Positions 8,033 to 17,311 of a stretch of DNA of 64,000 nt are shown here, piece after piece. Position 1 is the first letter of the stretch. Each line of letters starts with the position of its first letter. The notes under the pieces are model-generated. The model was not told the DNA's origin. It saw only the letters and a list, made by a program, of their open reading frames with translations, and ran no database searches. Made by a program: the position numbers and the translations under genes. The stretch lies in NCBI RefSeq assembly GCF_005222705.1, contig NZ_STGF01000003.1, positions 186,001-250,000 on the forward strand, given 5' to 3'. The stretch is from Paenibacillus sp. SY21-1. GTDB lineage: Bacteria > Bacillota > Bacilli > Paenibacillales > Paenibacillaceae.

Positions 8033-9541
8033 TTGACGAATAATTATGTAACGAAGCAACAAGCCCAGTTCAGGCTTAAATCCAGCTCCGAATACGGACA
8101 GGCGAGCTTCTCCGCCATTGCCAGCGCAGCGCTTGCGCTGCTGCTGCTCATTAGCAGCTATGTGCCCGCAGAGGGCGCCTTCAAGCCGTTCCCGCTGTTT
8201 GCGGGGATCGCCTGGATCATTTTTGCCCTGCTTCAGGGAGCGGTATGGGCGATTATTCGCAGCAACCTACTCCGAACCGGAGCGATTAAACGCTCCACTA
8301 GAAGGCTTGGGTACGTTCTGCTGCTAAGCTTGCTTGCTGCAAACGTCTTTGTCGCAACAGCTGCATTCCAGCTTCTGAAATCCAAAAAAAGCGCGGCATA
8401 CACCCTCAGCGTTTATGCCCTGTTGACGACGCTGCTGGTAGTCGCCGTATCTGCGCTGAATTTGTTTAAGCCTTTTGTTTCAAACGGCTTCTTGCTCGGC
8501 ATGGGGCTTTTGCTTGCGGCGGGGGTCATTCAACTGGCTGCCCTGCTGCTGATCGCCAAATATGCGGATCGCCCGTCTCCACCTCGCTGGATGGGCATCG
8601 TGGCGGCGATTTTGCTCATAACGGCCGTGTCCGGCAACTTGTTCTCCTTGTTTCTGGGGCTCCTGCTGATTTCCAAGCTTCGCAATAAAGATTATTCGAG
8701 CGGCTCCAAGCTGGGAGAGGTCATCGAGAAGCTGTCGCGCAGCTCAACGTCTATGCTCGGCCTGCTGTTCATTGTTTTTCTACTGACGCTTGCCATAACC
8801 AGTTACTTCACGTTTGATTACGGCATGGCTATTGAAAACAATTACAGCTTGATTCTGCAGCCGCCCGAGCTCGCTTACCCGCTTGGCACCGACAATTTCG
8901 GACGCGATCTGTTTTCCCGCATCGTGTTCGGGGCTCGCATTTCGCTTATCGTCGGCTTGCTGTCCACACTCATTCCCGTCTTGATCGGCGGCGTGCTTGG
9001 CGCGATTTCCGGATACTACGGACGCCATACGGACAATATCATCATGAGGCTGCTGGACGTGCTTTACGCGATTCCCGGCATACTGCTTGCCATCGCGATT
9101 ATTGCCGCCTTTGGAGCCAGCACCGTCAATCTGATTCTGGCGTTAAGCGTTGGAGCCATTCCTACCTACGCAAGAACGATGAGGGCAAATGTACTGCTGG
9201 TCTCGACGCTGGAATACGTGCAGGCTGCGCGGGCGTTCGGAGCCAGCGACAGCAAAATTTTGTTCAAGCATATCGTTCCGAACTCGCTTGCGCCTATGAT
9301 CGTCAAATCTACCTTGACTATCGGCACAGCTGTTATCTCGACAAGCAGCCTTAGTTATTTGGGGCTTGGCGTCGAGCCGCATATCCCCGAATGGGGAAAT
9401 ATTCTCAAGCTCGGCAGCGCGTACTTGGAGACGCACGCCTTTACGGCCATCTATCCGGGGCTTGCGATTATCGCGCTTGTGCTGTCGTTCAATTTTCTGG
9501 GCGACGGACTGCGGGATGCGCTTGATCCGAAGCTGGATTAG
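8033..9541 (+). CDS. Oligopeptide ABC transporter permease, DppC type with N-terminal extension
   Basis: This is the partner channel subunit, 502 residues. The C-terminal 280 residues are a typical DppC/OppC permease: PLGTDNFGRDLFSRIVFGAR at the start, then an EAA loop RAFGASDSKILFKHIVPNS. The first 220 or so residues are extra and hold about five or six additional hydrophobic segments, whereas normal DppC has one helix before the core. The start is TTG 8033 with AGGTG upstream. It is in an operon between the DppB-type gene and the binding protein. Both permeases being extended suggests a distinct transporter subfamily. Confidence 0.87.
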   Translation: MTNNYVTKQQAQFRLKSSSEYGQASFSAIASAALALLLLISSYVPAEGAFKPFPLFAGIAWIIFALLQGAVWAIIRSNLLRTGAIKRSTRRLGYVLLLSLLAANVFVATAAFQLLKSKKSAAYTLSVYALLTTLLVVAVSALNLFKPFVSNGFLLGMGLLLAAGVIQLAALLLIAKYADRPSPPRWMGIVAAILLITAVSGNLFSLFLGLLLISKLRNKDYSSGSKLGEVIEKLSRSSTSMLGLLFIVFLLTLAITSYFTFDYGMAIENNYSLILQPPELAYPLGTDNFGRDLFSRIVFGARISLIVGLLSTLIPVLIGGVLGAISGYYGRHTDNIIMRLLDVLYAIPGILLAIAIIAAFGASTVNLILALSVGAIPTYARTMRANVLLVSTLEYVQAARAFGASDSKILFKHIVPNSLAPMIVKSTLTIGTAVISTSSLSYLGLGVEPHIPEWGNILKLGSAYLETHAFTAIYPGLAIIALVLSFNFLGDGLRDALDPKLD

Positions 9542-9666
9542 CGAAAGCCCTATCCTTTTCGTAACCTCATTCATATTCCATCGTGCTCTGCGTTGCCTAA
9601 ACATGAGCCCCCGATGCATGAATGTGAGTTAACATATAGATTATAGATATAGTGGAGGGAAACATC

Positions 9667-11499
9667 ATGAACAAAAAAAGTAAATTTGCCGCCCTGCTTC
9701 TCATTAGCGTTGCGCTGATGCTTAGCGGCTGCAAATTGACGACCAAAAACGACGTCGCGGAATCGCCGGCGCCGACTACAGGCACAGAAACCGTCAATGA
9801 CGGAGCAAAGGTCGATATTGAGCTGCTCGGCATGAGCGCCAATGAAGCGGATCTTAACATCGTACGCGACCAATTGAGCAAAAACGGATTTAACGTCAAG
9901 CTGAACATTCAAGCCGACTACGGCAGCTTTAAATCGCAGCAGGACGCAGGCAACTTCGATATCGCGCTGTCAGGCTGGACCAGCGTGACCGGCAATCCGG
10001 ATTACGCGGTTCGTTCTTTGTTCAAGACAGGCGGCGACTACAGCATTCTGGCCGACAAAGACATCGACGCGCTGATTGATAAAGCGGGAGCCGAAACGCC
10101 TGAGCAGTACACAGAAACCTACAAGGAATTCGAGCAGCAGCTGGTATTCGACAAAGCCTATATCGCTCCACTGTACAGCTCGCTGAAATCGCAAGCGCTG
10201 AACAAGGATGTGCTGAATCCGGACTCGGTTCGTCTGTCGAAATCGCGTTCCCTTCCGTGGGAAGAGCTTGATTTCAACGACACCTCGAAGCGCGACAAAG
10301 ATCCGATTGTGCTGCAATCGACAATGCCTACGCTGACTTCGCTTGATCCGATCAAAGGCAACGACGGTTCGATCAACATCATTAATACCAACCAGTATGT
10401 TCGCCTGGTCAACCTGACAGACGACGATAAAATTACGTCCGTAGGCTCGCTTTCCTATAATCACGCCATCGCGGACGGCAATTCCGATTACTATTTCATT
10501 CTTCGCGACAATATCAACTTTGCTGCGATCAAGGACAAGGTCGCTGTTGATACAGGCGAGCGCGTAGGCGGAGACGACGTTATTTTCTCCCTGAACCGGG
10601 CCAAAGACAAAAACTCGGTACCTGATCACCGCACCTTTACCCTGCATGAGCATATCGGCCAGGTTGAGCTTGTAACCGATCCGGCAGCGCTTGAAGCAGT
10701 GAACGTATCCGGCGGCGGCGGAACGGTCAAAGCGGCTCTTGAGCAAGGACTTGACGCCAAAATTTCTGCCCTTGTAGCCGACAAAACGCAAGCGAACAAC
10801 AAAGAAGGCAAATATCAGGTCGTTAAGCTGACGACAACCGAGCCGTTCCCGCAAGTCTTGAACTACCTGGCTCACCAATCCGCAGGCATCGTGTCCAAAA
10901 AGCAGGTTGAGAGCATCAATACCTACGAGGTGGACAAATTCGACGTCAACAAGGACATTCCTTACGGCGATCAGAATACCGTAACGGAAGGCAGCTCGTA
11001 CAACAACACGCTTTATACAAGCGGACCTTACATTTTGTCGTACAAAAACGATTATGAGGCTATTTTCTACAAAAACCCTGCATACTTGACCGGCACCGAG
11101 CACGCGCCGAAAGTAAACAGCATTAAAATCCGCTTCATTAAAGACATGGACAGCAGCCTGGCAGCGCTTCGCAGCGGCGAGATCGACCTGCTGTACTCCG
11201 TGCCTGAGAACAAGTTCGACGTTGTAAAAGGCGACAGCAAGCTGCAGCTGCAAACTGTACCGAGCAATGCGGTGTCATACCTGCTGTTTAACACGAAAAA
11301 CCGTCCGGTCGCAGAAAGCGCAGATTTGAGAAAAGCGGTGCTCTACTCGATCAATCAGGATGAAATTCTGGCCTTCTACAACGGCAATAAATTCAAAGCC
11401 GTGTCGACGCTCAGCACGATGGTCAAAACCGGACTTGAGCTCAAAGCCGATCCAGCCAAAGTGACAGAATTCCTGAACGCATACAAAGCAAGCAAATAA
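9667..11499 (+). CDS. Peptide-binding lipoprotein, apparently circularly permuted SBP_bac_5
   Basis: This is a 610-residue secreted lipoprotein with signal peptide and lipobox LSGC (Cys22). The start is ATG 9667 with GGAGGG 7 nt upstream. Family 5 binding proteins normally begin with a DPxxxLDP-type strand and end with a lobe carrying FDxxxxxW and PLY motifs. Here the order is reversed. Residues about 48-205 hold the usual C-terminal material (VRDQLSKNGFNVKL, then FDIALSGWTSVTGNPDY, then AYIAPLY). Residues about 210-610 hold the usual N-terminal and middle material (TLTSLDP, then YYFILRDNINF, DDVIFSLNRA, SGPYIL, LRKAVLYSINQDEI). The chain ends at ADPAKVTEFLNAYKASK, exactly where a normal protein would enter the segment now found at residue 48. 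It presumably delivers peptides to the extended permeases. Confidence 0.85.
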   Translation: MNKKSKFAALLLISVALMLSGCKLTTKNDVAESPAPTTGTETVNDGAKVDIELLGMSANEADLNIVRDQLSKNGFNVKLNIQADYGSFKSQQDAGNFDIALSGWTSVTGNPDYAVRSLFKTGGDYSILADKDIDALIDKAGAETPEQYTETYKEFEQQLVFDKAYIAPLYSSLKSQALNKDVLNPDSVRLSKSRSLPWEELDFNDTSKRDKDPIVLQSTMPTLTSLDPIKGNDGSINIINTNQYVRLVNLTDDDKITSVGSLSYNHAIADGNSDYYFILRDNINFAAIKDKVAVDTGERVGGDDVIFSLNRAKDKNSVPDHRTFTLHEHIGQVELVTDPAALEAVNVSGGGGTVKAALEQGLDAKISALVADKTQANNKEGKYQVVKLTTTEPFPQVLNYLAHQSAGIVSKKQVESINTYEVDKFDVNKDIPYGDQNTVTEGSSYNNTLYTSGPYILSYKNDYEAIFYKNPAYLTGTEHAPKVNSIKIRFIKDMDSSLAALRSGEIDLLYSVPENKFDVVKGDSKLQLQTVPSNAVSYLLFNTKNRPVAESADLRKAVLYSINQDEILAFYNGNKFKAVSTLSTMVKTGLELKADPAKVTEFLNAYKASK

Positions 11500-11512
11500 C
11501 GCGTTTTTTCCG

Positions 11513-11566
11513 GCAAAAGACTGCTTATGGACATCGCCGATGGCCGCGGCGGTCTTTTGCTTTTTT
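11513..11566 (+). terminator. Rho-independent terminator after the binding-protein gene
   Basis: GCAAAAGACTGC pairs with GCGGTCTTTTGC and is followed by TTTTTT. It closes the permease/binding-protein operon. Confidence 0.8.
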
Positions 11567-11602
11567 ATGTAAAAACGACAACTCATCAGGGGGAATATTG
11601 GA

Positions 11603-12064
11603 ATGAAAGACACATCCGTATCGTCCGCGAAGCTTTCGCAGTGGGATGCGCTGCAATTGGAATCGCTCAAAGCCCATGGCTGGACTGCCGAGGAGCTGCT
11701 GCGCAAAGTGCGGGAAGGGGAATTGCCGACAGACAGCAGCAAATTCCGTTTTGACTATGCCAATCTGCAAGCTTTTGCCAAGGAAGAGCCTGACAGCTTC
11801 GAGCAAGCCGTCAAGCATGGCTACCAAATCAAATACAATACGATTCGCGGCATACATAGCTGGATTCTTGTTGCGCTTGGACACGAGGCGGAGCTGGACT
11901 TGACGGAGGGCAAAGAGCAGGTGGTAGCCAGCCTTACTCAGGCTGAAGCCGCCCGGCTCGCTTCCGTTCTCTCCTTCGGCTGGGAAGCAAGCTTGCTGAA
12001 TGCCGAGCCTGCCCCGACCGGCACCGCGGCCTACCGAATCGCGCCGGCAGGCGGCAACGGCTAA
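11603..12064 (+). CDS. Hypothetical soluble protein
   Basis: I do not recognise this 153-residue protein. It has no signal peptide or membrane segment and is acidic and helix-rich. The N-terminal half reads WDALQLESLKAHGWTAEELL, resembling the small helical domains of DNA-binding or adaptor proteins, then FRFDYANLQAF. A strong CAGGGGG site lies 9 nt before the ATG, so it is very probably real. It begins 37 nt after the terminator of the peptide transporter operon and is convergent with the reductase gene. Confidence 0.65.
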   Translation: MKDTSVSSAKLSQWDALQLESLKAHGWTAEELLRKVREGELPTDSSKFRFDYANLQAFAKEEPDSFEQAVKHGYQIKYNTIRGIHSWILVALGHEAELDLTEGKEQVVASLTQAEAARLASVLSFGWEASLLNAEPAPTGTAAYRIAPAGGNG

Positions 12065-12126
12065 CACATAGAAGCCCGCTGGATGAGTCATCGTGCCGCT
12101 TCAGAATCAGCCTGCGCTCCGGCTAC

Positions 12127-12154
12127 GGGAAGCTGCAAGACGCTGCAGCTTCCC
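12127..12154. terminator. Perfect 11-bp hairpin between convergent genes
   Basis: GGGAAGCTGCA pairs perfectly with TGCAGCTTCCC around a 6-nt loop. It has no T-run on either strand, but its place between two converging genes suggests a bidirectional transcript end. Confidence 0.5.
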
Positions 12155-12181
12155 CGGCGGGAATACGCTTCATACGGGGGA

Positions 12182-13222
12182 CTACTCCTCATCCTGGACG
12201 CCAAGCGCTTTGTTTTTCTCCTTAAATCGTGCATTGTGGGAGGATACGTAGGCCATTCTGGGCGCCTCCGGGTCCATATATTGCTTTGCGCTGTTGACGG
12301 CAAGCGCCGCATCCGTGAATGCTCCAGCGATCAGATTCAGCTTGCTTTCAAAATTGGCGAAATCGCCGGCTGCATAAATGCCGGGCAGATTGGAAGCCAA
12401 TCGGCCATTCACGAATACATTCCAATCGTCCATGCTCAGCCCCCAATCCTTGATGCCGCTAAAGTCGGATTTCAAGCCGTGGTTGACGATAACCGCATCA
12501 ACCTCAAGCTCCTGGCGCTCGCCGGACTCCAGGTGGGTAATCATGACGCTGTCAATCGCCTCGCCATTGCTGCTGCTCAGCTTGGACACCTCATAAGGCG
12601 TATAAATGCTGGCTGAGGATGCCTTCATCCTGGCGATGTTTTTCTCATGCCCCCCGAATTGCTCCCGTCTGTGTACGACCGTCACCGCCTCGGCAATTGG
12701 CTCCAGCTCATTGGCCCAATCGACTGCGGAATTGCCTCCGCCTGAAATAAGCACCCGCTTGCCTCGGAACGGCTCCAGCTCCTGCACCGTGTAATGCAGA
12801 TTTGTCACCTCGTAGCGCTCGGCTCCTTCCAGCTCCAGCTTGGCCATCTTGAGAATGCCGCGCCCGATTGCCAGAATGATTGTGCGTGTCCAGTGTTTTT
12901 CGCCCTCAGTCGTTACAAGCATATACGTTCCGTCCTCCAGCCGCTCCAAGCCGTGAATAGGCCTGCCGAGCAGGATCGTCGGATCGAAGGTTCTGGCCTG
13001 CTGCTCAAGCTGAGCGATGAGCTTCTCGCATAGCGTAGGCGTCATCCCTCCAACGTCCCAAATCATTTTTTCCGGATATATAAGCAACCGCCCGCCCAGC
13101 GTATCGTTCGCATCAATCAGCTTTGTCTTCAGATCGCGCATGCCGCTGTAGAAAGCGGCATACATCCCGGCCGGACCGCCGCCGACAATTGTAACATCGT
13201 ATAATTCCAGCTTCTCGTTCAA
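12182..13222 (-). CDS. Ferredoxin/flavodoxin-NADP reductase, YumC type (Fur-box promoter)
   Basis: This 346-residue FAD/NAD(P)H flavoprotein is of the thioredoxin-reductase-like FNR class. The FAD-binding [16 protein letters not shown] lies at residues 14-29, the NADP site [13 protein letters not shown] at about 160, and the second FAD motif [10 protein letters not shown] near 288. The CxxC disulfide of true thioredoxin reductases is absent, which places it with YumC-like ferredoxin-NADP reductases. The TTG start at 13222 has AGGAGG 7 nt upstream. A Fur box overlaps its promoter, so it is probably made under iron starvation and may feed electrons to ferric-siderophore reduction or to a flavodoxin. 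Confidence 0.88.
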   Translation of the reverse strand: MNEKLELYDVTIVGGGPAGMYAAFYSGMRDLKTKLIDANDTLGGRLLIYPEKMIWDVGGMTPTLCEKLIAQLEQQARTFDPTILLGRPIHGLERLEDGTYMLVTTEGEKHWTRTIILAIGRGILKMAKLELEGAERYEVTNLHYTVQELEPFRGKRVLISGGGNSAVDWANELEPIAEAVTVVHRREQFGGHEKNIARMKASSASIYTPYEVSKLSSSNGEAIDSVMITHLESGERQELEVDAVIVNHGLKSDFSGIKDWGLSMDDWNVFVNGRLASNLPGIYAAGDFANFESKLNLIAGAFTDAALAVNSAKQYMDPEAPRMAYVSSHNARFKEKNKALGVQDEE

Positions 13223-13247
13223 TGCAAATCCTCCTGCCTTTGTATTT

Positions 13248-13266
13248 GATATTGATTATCATTATA
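13248..13266 (-). promoter_or_regulatory. Fur box upstream of the FNR gene
   Basis: TATAATGATAATCAATATC (minus strand) matches the 19-bp Fur consensus at 17 positions and overlaps a TATAAT -10 at 13266-13261. It is 26 nt from the reductase start. Confidence 0.82.
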
Positions 13267-13543
13267 ATTGTAGGCAGACTACTCTACAGATGGCAATGGA
13301 CAAAAGAAATCGATTGTTTGGACAAACTTCATTTTTTTGATTGCGCCGCTCTGTTGGCGACAGCCGCTCTTCTTCCTTCATACATGATAAAGCGCAATGA
13401 TAACCGAATGGACATAGAGAGCATCAGCCGGTTCTGAAGGAATCGCAAGGTCAGACTATTGGTTTATCTGCAGCGTACGCCGCTCCCTCGCGCGCTAGTA
13501 TGACAGGCCAACACGACAGCACATTAAAAACGGAGGCACCACT
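13267..13543. other. Intergenic remainder without recognised gene
   Basis: This is the rest of the 321-bp divergent gap between the reductase and the AraC-SBP gene. Short open frames here look like chance. I see only the Shine-Dalgarno CGGAGG (13531-13536) of the downstream regulator. Confidence 0.5.
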
Positions 13544-15133
13544 ATGATAACCTATGAGTTGCTGGGCGCGCGCGCTCTGGCAGACCGGGGAACGATCAGC
13601 CCCGTCCCTATAGTCGGCCCCTTCCCGGCGATCATCGTACCTGCCGAGGCCATTACCATCCACACGGCAAACGATGTTTGGCGCTTGGGCAAAGGGCAAT
13701 TTATAACACTTCTGCAAGCTGAGCAAAATATGAGCCTTGTGCCGGCTGACAAAGAGCAATTCGCTTCTGTATACAGCCTATCCTTTAAGAGCTACAAGCT
13801 TGTCAAGCGCGAGGAAAGCAGCCTCCTATACGAGGTTGATACGGAGCAGCTTCCCGAGCATGGCCAGATTATGGAGTTTCCCCGCCATGCGGAGGGGCTG
13901 CTGCACAAACTGCTGGAGCAATACCGTAAGGCAGATACTTCTCCCAAGCTGCATCTGCTCATGTATGAGCTCTTGGATGCCATTCTTGTCAAACGACTCG
14001 ATGACAGCATTTTCATGACAAACGATACAGCGATCAAGCGGGCTGTCGCTTACGTTCAACAGCATTACGAAGCACCGCTAACCCGTTCTTTTCTTGCCAA
14101 ATTAACAGGCTTTAACGAAAGCTACTTTTCCTCATTGTTTCGAAAGGAAACAGGCTGGAGCTTCGCCGAGTACCTCAACCGAATCAGAATTGATCAGGCC
14201 AAGCATATGCTGCTAGGAACGACAGACAAGCTCCAGGAAATCGCTAATCAAACGGGATTTTCCGACGGCTCGTATTTGGGCAAAACGTTTAGCAAGATCG
14301 TCCATCTCTCGCCCAGCAGCTTTCGCAGCAGACGCCAGTCGAATCGCGTTGTTGGTATGCAATTTCTCGGAGCGCTGCTCGCGCTGGGCATTCAACCGCT
14401 TGCAGGGACGCGTGAAGTGCTCCGCTCCTCCCTGCTGCTGCGCGAAGAAATGCCGGATATTGTTGAACTGGAGGAGCTTGATCAAGTGCAGGCGCTTCAT
14501 TCGCTTCAGCCGGAATTGATCGTCGCGCCCACTTACTACTACAGCTATCCCGACATACTGAAGGAGCTTGAGACCATCGCTCCCGTGCTGATGATTCCTT
14601 GGGGACAGCTGGACAAGCTGGAAGAAGTACGCCTGCTTGGGAGACTGCTTGGACGAACTTACGAGGCAGAAAAGTGGATTTCTCGGCTACAACAGTCGGC
14701 AGCTGAAGCCAGGGAAGCGATTGCGCCCTTTATTTCTACGACCGCTACAGTCGGCCTATTCGAGCTTTGGTACGACGATTCATGGCTGATCCCCCACATG
14801 CCTGTCCGTTCTGCCTACAATCTGTTTCAGCTTCTGGGACTGAATCCGCCGCCGCGTATCAGACAGGAAGTGCTGCTGACCGGTAAGCATCGTACTGTAA
14901 AAGAGCAGGACTTGCCGTCTTATGCGGCGACTCACATGTTCCTGATCGTCCATACTGACGATACTGAAGCGTTTCGCGAAAAGCTGATGCAACGCTCCGT
15001 CTGGAAACAGCTGGTGCATGAGCGGGGCTGTCAATTGCATTTGCTTAAACTGAATGAGTTCTGGCTTGATGATGGGAGGTCGCTGGAGCTTCAGCTAGCC
15101 GTATTGGTAAACAGGTTAACGACAATAAGCTGA
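13544..15133 (+). CDS. AraC regulator fused to a siderophore-binding domain (Btr-like)
   Basis: This 529-residue cytoplasmic regulator has no signal peptide. Residues 1-160 are a cupin-like N-terminal region. Residues about 165-270 form the double helix-turn-helix of AraC proteins (FLAKLTGFNESYFSSLFRKE, then LQEIANQTGFSDGSYLGKTF). Residues about 275-529 form a periplasmic-binding-like domain related to FecB/FhuD. In Bacillus subtilis the similar Btr senses ferric bacillibactin in the cytoplasm and activates feuABC. Here the next gene on the same strand encodes a siderophore lipoprotein, its likely target. The start has CGGAGG 7 nt upstream. Confidence 0.88.
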   Translation: MITYELLGARALADRGTISPVPIVGPFPAIIVPAEAITIHTANDVWRLGKGQFITLLQAEQNMSLVPADKEQFASVYSLSFKSYKLVKREESSLLYEVDTEQLPEHGQIMEFPRHAEGLLHKLLEQYRKADTSPKLHLLMYELLDAILVKRLDDSIFMTNDTAIKRAVAYVQQHYEAPLTRSFLAKLTGFNESYFSSLFRKETGWSFAEYLNRIRIDQAKHMLLGTTDKLQEIANQTGFSDGSYLGKTFSKIVHLSPSSFRSRRQSNRVVGMQFLGALLALGIQPLAGTREVLRSSLLLREEMPDIVELEELDQVQALHSLQPELIVAPTYYYSYPDILKELETIAPVLMIPWGQLDKLEEVRLLGRLLGRTYEAEKWISRLQQSAAEAREAIAPFISTTATVGLFELWYDDSWLIPHMPVRSAYNLFQLLGLNPPPRIRQEVLLTGKHRTVKEQDLPSYAATHMFLIVHTDDTEAFREKLMQRSVWKQLVHERGCQLHLLKLNEFWLDDGRSLELQLAVLVNRLTTIS

Positions 15134-15214
15134 ATCCAACAATTTCCCCTATGAAATATCCAATTTATATACATCGACCTGCACATATGCGGCTATTATA
15201 ATAACTTTATCATC

Positions 15215-15233
15215 GCGAATGATAATCATTGTT
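15215..15233 (+). promoter_or_regulatory. Fur box before siderophore lipoprotein 1
   Basis: GCGAATGATAATCATTGTT matches the 19-bp consensus at 15 positions, with an intact GATAATCATT core. It lies about 20 nt before the start codon and downstream of an AT-rich TATTATAATA stretch that could hold the -10. Confidence 0.7.
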
Positions 15234-15251
15234 ATTTACGGAGGGTCTGCC

Positions 15252-16241
15252 TTGTACTTACATAAGTTTTCTAAAGCTGTATGGTTACTAATGTTTATCG
15301 TTATGCTCGCCGCTTGCGGCAATTCAAATGCCGGTATCCAGACAAATGCAAATGCCGGAGCTTCCTCATCGCCTGAAACGACAGTTGCTCCAAGCGCAAC
15401 AACGGAGCCGCTGACCAAAATAATCGAAACGAAGCGCGGGGAGCTTGAAATTCCAACCAAGCCACAGCGCATCGTAACCGACGGATATTTGCCCGAGCTT
15501 CTTGTCCTTGATATCAAGCCGGTCGGCTCAACAAAATGGGATTTGGAGAATAAGGTGATTAAGGATCAAATTGATGGCATTACATCTACTGGCGAGAGAT
15601 CGCTGGAAGCTATTCTTGAGCTGGAGCCTGATTTGATTGTCACATGGGTAAGTGATGAAACGATTATTCAGCAATATGAGAAGATAGCACCCACCATCTC
15701 CATTCCTTACGGATCGAATAGCGATATTCATGAAACAATCCGCTATTTCGGCGACGTGCTAGGAAAGGTTGCCGAAGCAGAGCAATGGCTTGCAGCGTTC
15801 GACCAGACGGTTGAGCAAGCACGCTCGGAGCTTGCTGAGGTCATCAAGCCTGAAGATACTTTTGCGCTTATGGGTGTGTTCGTCGTAGACAAAGGCTTCT
15901 ATATTTATGGAGACGGCGGCTACCGCGGCGGCGAAGCATTGTACAAGCACCTTCAGCTTAAACCTCCTGCCAAGCAGCAGGAAGAAATGATCGGCAAAGA
16001 GGCATTCCGCCAAATTTCTTATGAAGTGATTGCGGAATACGCAGGCGACTATATTTTTATCGATCAAGGCGATATGATCTCTGAAGTATGGGGAGAGAAC
16101 GAGGGACTCTGGAACTCGTTGGATGCTGTCAAGAATAATCACGTATTCAAGCTTGATCCCGATTTGTTCTGGGGCAATGATCCCATTTCGCTTGAGCAAC
16201 AGATCAAAGAGGTTGTCAAAATGCTGACCGGACAGCAATAA
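15252..16241 (+). CDS. Iron-siderophore-binding lipoprotein 1 (FecB/FhuD family)
   Basis: This 329-residue exported binding protein has lipobox LAAC near residue 23. The mature part shows the PQRIVTDGYLPELLVLDIKPVG opening (as PQRIVTD, then LLVLDIKPVG), the EPDLIV strand and YEKIAPT, all typical of class III ferric-siderophore-binding proteins. I choose TTG 15252, with GGAGGG at 15240-15245 and a 6-nt gap. An ATG at 15219 lies inside the Fur box and has no ribosome site. It follows its AraC-SBP regulator by 118 nt. No permease or ATPase follows, so it must share a transporter encoded elsewhere. Confidence 0.88.
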   Translation: MYLHKFSKAVWLLMFIVMLAACGNSNAGIQTNANAGASSSPETTVAPSATTEPLTKIIETKRGELEIPTKPQRIVTDGYLPELLVLDIKPVGSTKWDLENKVIKDQIDGITSTGERSLEAILELEPDLIVTWVSDETIIQQYEKIAPTISIPYGSNSDIHETIRYFGDVLGKVAEAEQWLAAFDQTVEQARSELAEVIKPEDTFALMGVFVVDKGFYIYGDGGYRGGEALYKHLQLKPPAKQQEEMIGKEAFRQISYEVIAEYAGDYIFIDQGDMISEVWGENEGLWNSLDAVKNNHVFKLDPDLFWGNDPISLEQQIKEVVKMLTGQQ

Positions 16242-16263
16242 CGAACTCTGTCCTTGAGACATA

Positions 16264-16306
16264 CATAAGGCAAGCAAATCGATTCTATCGGTCTGCTTGC
16301 CTTATG
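16264..16306 (+). terminator. Hairpin after siderophore lipoprotein 1
   Basis: CATAAGGCAAGCA pairs perfectly with TGCTTGCCTTATG (13 bp). There is no long T-run, but its position after the stop and before convergent ssuB fits a terminator. Confidence 0.6.
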
Positions 16307-16408
16307 ATCATAATTAAGCCGTCAACCCGTTTGATCGCAGCCACTGCATCACTCTGCTTCGAGACGAATATTTCATACATCACAGCAATGCAATCTCGGC
16401 AAATCCGG

Positions 16409-17311
16409 TTAAATGTCAAAATCCTCTTTGCTTCGCAAGCCGTCCTCCCTCTCCTCAGGAGTAAGAACACGATCAAGAATCAGCTTCTCGAAATGCGCGA
16501 ACCCGCTGTCCTTCGTGCGCGGTCGCGCTAAGGTGATAGATACATCAAGCGCCACGCTTCCCTCTTCGATAAGGATGACACGATCAGCCAGCGCCACCGC
16601 TTCACTGACATCATGCGTCACGAGTATGGCGGTAAAGCCTCGGCTGTTCCATAATTGTTCCATGAGCCGCTGCATGGATAGCCGCGTCAAAGCGTCCAGC
16701 GCGCCAAGCGGCTCATCAAACAGCAGCAAATGCGGGTTGCCGACGAGCGCTCTCGCGAGCGCAACCCGTTGACGCTGCCCGCCTGAAAGCACGGACGGCC
16801 ATTCGTTCGCACGATCCTCCAGCCCTACTTGCCGGAGGGCCGCATAGGCTTTGCGCTCCGCTTCCGCTTTCCCCGCTGCCGATATGCCGACCTTGACATT
16901 GTCCAGGACGGATTGCCAGGGCAATAATCTTGCATCCTGAAACATAAAGCGGGTATCCTGATTAATCCCGTTAATGGACTGGTTTTCTCTTGTCAGCGAG
17001 CCATTCGTAATAGAATCAAGTCCAGCCAGCAGCCGCAGCAAGGTGCTCTTGCCGCAGCCGCTTTTACCTACAATTGCCACAAACTCTCCCGGCTTGATCG
17101 ATATATTCAAATCGCTCAGCACGGTCTTGTCTCCGAACCTCTTGAACACGCCTTCCAAATGAATAGCCACTCCACGCCCTGCCGTATCCTCCGCAGCAGG
17201 CTCTCCTTGCGTGTATGGCGCTGCTTGCAGCAAGGTTGTTCGCTTAGGGTCATACAAATCATGCTCTACACCTTCGACGGAAGCGCTGCTTTTGCGAAAT
17301 GCGAATGCCAT
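16409..17311 (-). CDS. ssuB: Aliphatic sulfonate ABC transporter ATPase
   Basis: This is a 300-residue ATPase of the nitrate/sulfonate/taurine subfamily. Walker [10 protein letters not shown], signature LSGGQRQR, Walker B LLLFDEP and the H-loop LVTHD are all present. It has a nonconserved N-terminal tail of about 45 residues and a tail of about 45 residues after the core. The start is set at ATG 17311 because AGGAG lies 9 nt upstream; the ATG at 17320 abuts that site. The gene overlaps ssuC by 46 nt. It is the last gene of the ssuA-ssuD-ssuC-ssuB operon and powers sulfonate import. Confidence 0.9.
   Translation of the reverse strand: MAFAFRKSSASVEGVEHDLYDPKRTTLLQAAPYTQGEPAAEDTAGRGVAIHLEGVFKRFGDKTVLSDLNISIKPGEFVAIVGKSGCGKSTLLRLLAGLDSITNGSLTRENQSINGINQDTRFMFQDARLLPWQSVLDNVKVGISAAGKAEAERKAYAALRQVGLEDRANEWPSVLSGGQRQRVALARALVGNPHLLLFDEPLGALDALTRLSMQRLMEQLWNSRGFTAILVTHDVSEAVALADRVILIEEGSVALDVSITLARPRTKDSGFAHFEKLILDRVLTPEEREDGLRSKEDFDI

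Noticed and set aside
9970..11253. Minus-strand open frame of over 400 codons
   Set aside because: It is a shadow of the binding-protein gene, with no recognisable motifs and no ribosome site.
13222..13437. Small hydrophobic plus-strand protein
   Set aside because: Its hydrophobic start is the translated Fur box and there is no ribosome site.
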